Assembly: GCF_900101335.1 (NCBI RefSeq)
Contig: NZ_FNKA01000001.1
Coordinates: forward strand, 620,001-684,000
Reading direction: 5' to 3'
Source of the DNA: Quadrisphaera sp. DSM 44207
GTDB lineage: Bacteria; Actinomycetota; Actinomycetes; Actinomycetales; Quadrisphaeraceae
DNA length: 64,000 nt
Position numbers and translations under genes: made by a program. Every line of letters begins with the position of its first letter. The stretch's first letter is position 1. Shown here piece by piece: positions 62,582 to 64,000 of this stretch. The notes under the pieces are model-generated. The model searched no databases, had not been told where the DNA came from, and saw nothing but the letters and a program-made list of their open reading frames with translations.

Positions 62582-62677
62582 GGCACCCGATCCTGGCACG
62601 CCCCCTCCCTCCTGCCCCGTCGTGAGGTGTTGGTCACGTCCTGGCACCGGCGAGGCCGCCGGCGGCGCTCCACTCAG

Positions 62678-62683
62678 TACGCT
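62678..62683 (+). promoter_or_regulatory. Candidate -10 of the sdhCDA operon
   Basis: TACGCT about 91 nt before the sdhC start is the only -10-like hexamer in the 193-nt gap after manC, predicting a leader of roughly 85 nt. The rest of the gap shows nothing else I can name. Confidence 0.4.
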
Positions 62684-62774
62684 CCTGCTGTTCACCTGCA
62701 GTCCTGAAGCGTGGACGCCGCCGTCCCACCGCCCCGCCGCGGACGACGCGCCCCGAGCACCCGAGGAGGCGCCC

Positions 62775-63176
62775 GTGCCCACCCTGCCGGCCATCCCCAC
62801 CGTCTCCGGTCGCACCGGCACCCTGTACCGCGGCCGCGAGGGCATGTGGTCCTGGGTCGGCCACCGGATCACCGGTGTGCTGATCTTCGTGTTCCTCCTG
62901 GTCCACGTCCTCGACACCGCCCTGGTCCGGGTCTCCCCCGAGGCCTACAACGCGATCATGGCGAGCTACAAGAACCCGGTCGTCGGCCTGGGCGAGGCGG
63001 GCCTGGTGGCCGCCGTCCTCTTCCACGCCCTCAACGGCGTGCGCGTGGTGCTCGTCGACTTCTGGCGCCGGGGCTCGCTGTACCAGCGGCACATGTTCTG
63101 GGCGGCGATGGGGCTGTTCGTGCTCCTGTTCGTGCCCTTCCTCGTCCGCCACATGGGCATCGTCCTCTCCCACTGA
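62775..63176 (+). CDS. sdhC: Succinate dehydrogenase cytochrome b556 subunit
   Basis: A 133-aa membrane anchor subunit of complex II. Three predicted helices; MWSWVGHRITGVLIFVFLLVHVLDTAL holds the SxxHRxTG-type quinone/heme segment and a heme-ligand His, and FHALNGVRVVLVD another. It anchors the SdhAB pair and passes electrons to menaquinone. AGGAGG lies 6 nt before GTG 62775. Confidence 0.93.
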   Translation: MPTLPAIPTVSGRTGTLYRGREGMWSWVGHRITGVLIFVFLLVHVLDTALVRVSPEAYNAIMASYKNPVVGLGEAGLVAAVLFHALNGVRVVLVDFWRRGSLYQRHMFWAAMGLFVLLFVPFLVRHMGIVLSH

Positions 63177-63218
63177 CGCCACCCGGCACCGACGCCACTC
63201 CTGGAGGAAGGCGCTCCG

Positions 63219-63695
63219 ATGGCCCTGCAGACCACCCCCGCCACGTCCCCGCCGGTCGACGCGCCCCGCTCGCCGTACCGCCGCACCCGCTCCACGCGCA
63301 GCAACTACGAGATGTACGCGTGGCTGTTCACCCGCATCTCCGGCGTGCTGCTCGTCGTCATGGTGCTCGTGCACCTGTTCGTCAACCTCGTCGCCGGCGA
63401 CGGCATCAACCAGGTCGACTTCGGCTTCGTCGCCGGCAAGTGGGCCAACCCGTTCTGGCAGGTGTGGGACCTGCTGCTGCTGTGGCTGGCGATGCTGCAC
63501 GGCACGATCGGCGTGCGCACGATCATCAACGACTACACCGAGCGCAACAGCACCCGCATGGTCCTCAAGACCCTGCTGTGGACGGCGTTCGCGGTCACCG
63601 TGCTCCTCGGCACCCTGGTGATCTTCACGTTCGACCCGTGCCCCGTCGGCGCCGCCGCCGCGGACCTGCCCTCCTTCTGCCCGTCCGCGGCCTGA
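63219..63695 (+). CDS. sdhD: Succinate dehydrogenase hydrophobic membrane anchor
   Basis: A 158-aa anchor subunit with three predicted helices: YAWLFTRISGVLLVVMVLVHLFVNLV (heme/quinone His), WDLLLLWLAMLHGTIGVRTIIND (second His) and the C-terminal helix. GGAGGAAGG precedes ATG 63219. It lies 42 nt after sdhC. Confidence 0.92.
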   Translation: MALQTTPATSPPVDAPRSPYRRTRSTRSNYEMYAWLFTRISGVLLVVMVLVHLFVNLVAGDGINQVDFGFVAGKWANPFWQVWDLLLLWLAMLHGTIGVRTIINDYTERNSTRMVLKTLLWTAFAVTVLLGTLVIFTFDPCPVGAAAADLPSFCPSAA

Positions 63696-63734
63696 CCAGC
63701 GCGACCGCGACCCCCGCCACCCCCGGAGGCCCTC

Positions 63735-64000
63735 GTGGACACCACCCACCTGCACACCCACCACTACGACGTGGTCATCGTCGGCGCTGGCGGCGCCGGC
63801 ATGCGCGCGGCCCTGGAGGCCGGCCAGCGCACGCGCACCGCGGTGCTGACGAAGCTGTACCCCACCCGCTCCCACACCGGCGCGGCGCAGGGCGGCATGT
63901 GCGCCGCCCTCGCCAACGTCGAGGAGGACAACTGGGAGTGGCACACCTTCGACACCGTCAAGGGCGGTGACTACCTCGTCGACCAGGACGCCGCCGAGGT
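63735..64000 (+). CDS. sdhA: Succinate dehydrogenase flavoprotein subunit (partial)
   Basis: The first 88 codons are in the window. [20 protein letters not shown] is the FAD Rossmann loop and [15 protein letters not shown] carries the His that is covalently flavinylated in SdhA, followed by [26 protein letters not shown] lies 6 nt before GTG 63735. sdhB is expected beyond the window. Confidence 0.94.
   Translation, partial: MDTTHLHTHHYDVVIVGAGGAGMRAALEAGQRTRTAVLTKLYPTRSHTGAAQGGMCAALANVEEDNWEWHTFDTVKGGDYLVDQDAAE

Noticed and set aside
1-64000. tRNA, rRNA, CRISPR array, insertion sequence, riboswitch
   Set aside because: I looked for T-loop/anticodon patterns, spaced identical repeats, transposase motifs and known aptamer cores and found none; small RNAs cannot be excluded by eye.

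Overview
The window is very GC-rich (well above 70% by eye, with codon third positions almost always G or C) and carries a typical actinobacterial chromosome segment: the F420 enzyme FbiC, an acyl-CoA carboxylase with an epsilon subunit, an LpdA-type quinone reductase, DUF202 pairs, a TIGR02960-like ECF sigma factor and a LytR-CpsA-Psr protein. I would place it in a high-GC actinomycete, possibly near Kineosporiales/Kineococcus, but nothing here fixes the genus. Gene density is high. No gap between genes exceeds 300 bases. I saw no rRNA, tRNA, CRISPR array, insertion sequence or prophage.

Layout. 0-8.4 kb: DUF202 membrane proteins, HflX GTPase, CoA-binding protein, LCP cell-wall ligase, purE/purK, a GtrA-like protein, a peroxiredoxin and a CoA-transferase. 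8.4-16.9 kb: a remnant of an alpha/beta hydrolase, a two-component system, biotin ligase BirA, SMP-30, an AI-2E-family permease, an SDR, and acyl-CoA carboxylase beta plus epsilon subunits. 17-25 kb: a TPM-domain protein, a STAS protein overlapping an ECF sigma factor tail-to-tail, an unknown membrane protein, PspA, a DUF885 peptidase, a frameshifted acetyltransferase and Maf. 25-32.5 kb: DUF1232, an OFA-family MFS carrier with its small subunit, the biotinylated carboxylase alpha subunit, a DUF559 gene bracketed by palindromes, LpdA and a GGCT-like protein. 32.4-42 kb: DUF418, purine nucleoside phosphorylase with phosphomannomutase, an unknown protein, uridine kinase, a chemoreceptor and an M13 peptidase. 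42-48 kb: the most unusual part, a divergent cluster of TasA/camelysin-like surface proteins, a SipW-type signal peptidase fused to two LamG domains, and a diguanylate cyclase. 48-64 kb: FbiC, adenosine deaminase, a lipoprotein, thymidine phosphorylase, cytidine deaminase, a BMP-type nucleoside ABC transporter, an M20 amidohydrolase, ManC, and the start of sdhCDA.

How the genes work together. BirA and the carboxylase alpha, beta and epsilon subunits supply acyl-CoA carboxylation. The BMP-type ABC transporter, Cdd, DeoA, Add, PNP, uridine kinase and phosphomutase form a nucleoside uptake and salvage set. The 42-48 kb cluster looks like a cell-surface fibre or adhesion system tied to c-di-GMP through a cyclase translated from the same message as one surface protein.

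Two signals run through the whole window. About half of the genes have a TANNNT- or CANNNT-like -10 hexamer ending 6-8 nt before the start codon, which predicts leaderless mRNAs; I used this to choose starts. Two families of intergenic palindromes (a GTGATCnTGCACGTCC type and a GCACTCTCC type) sit near gene ends. Many neighbouring genes overlap by 4 nt (ATGA or GTGA).
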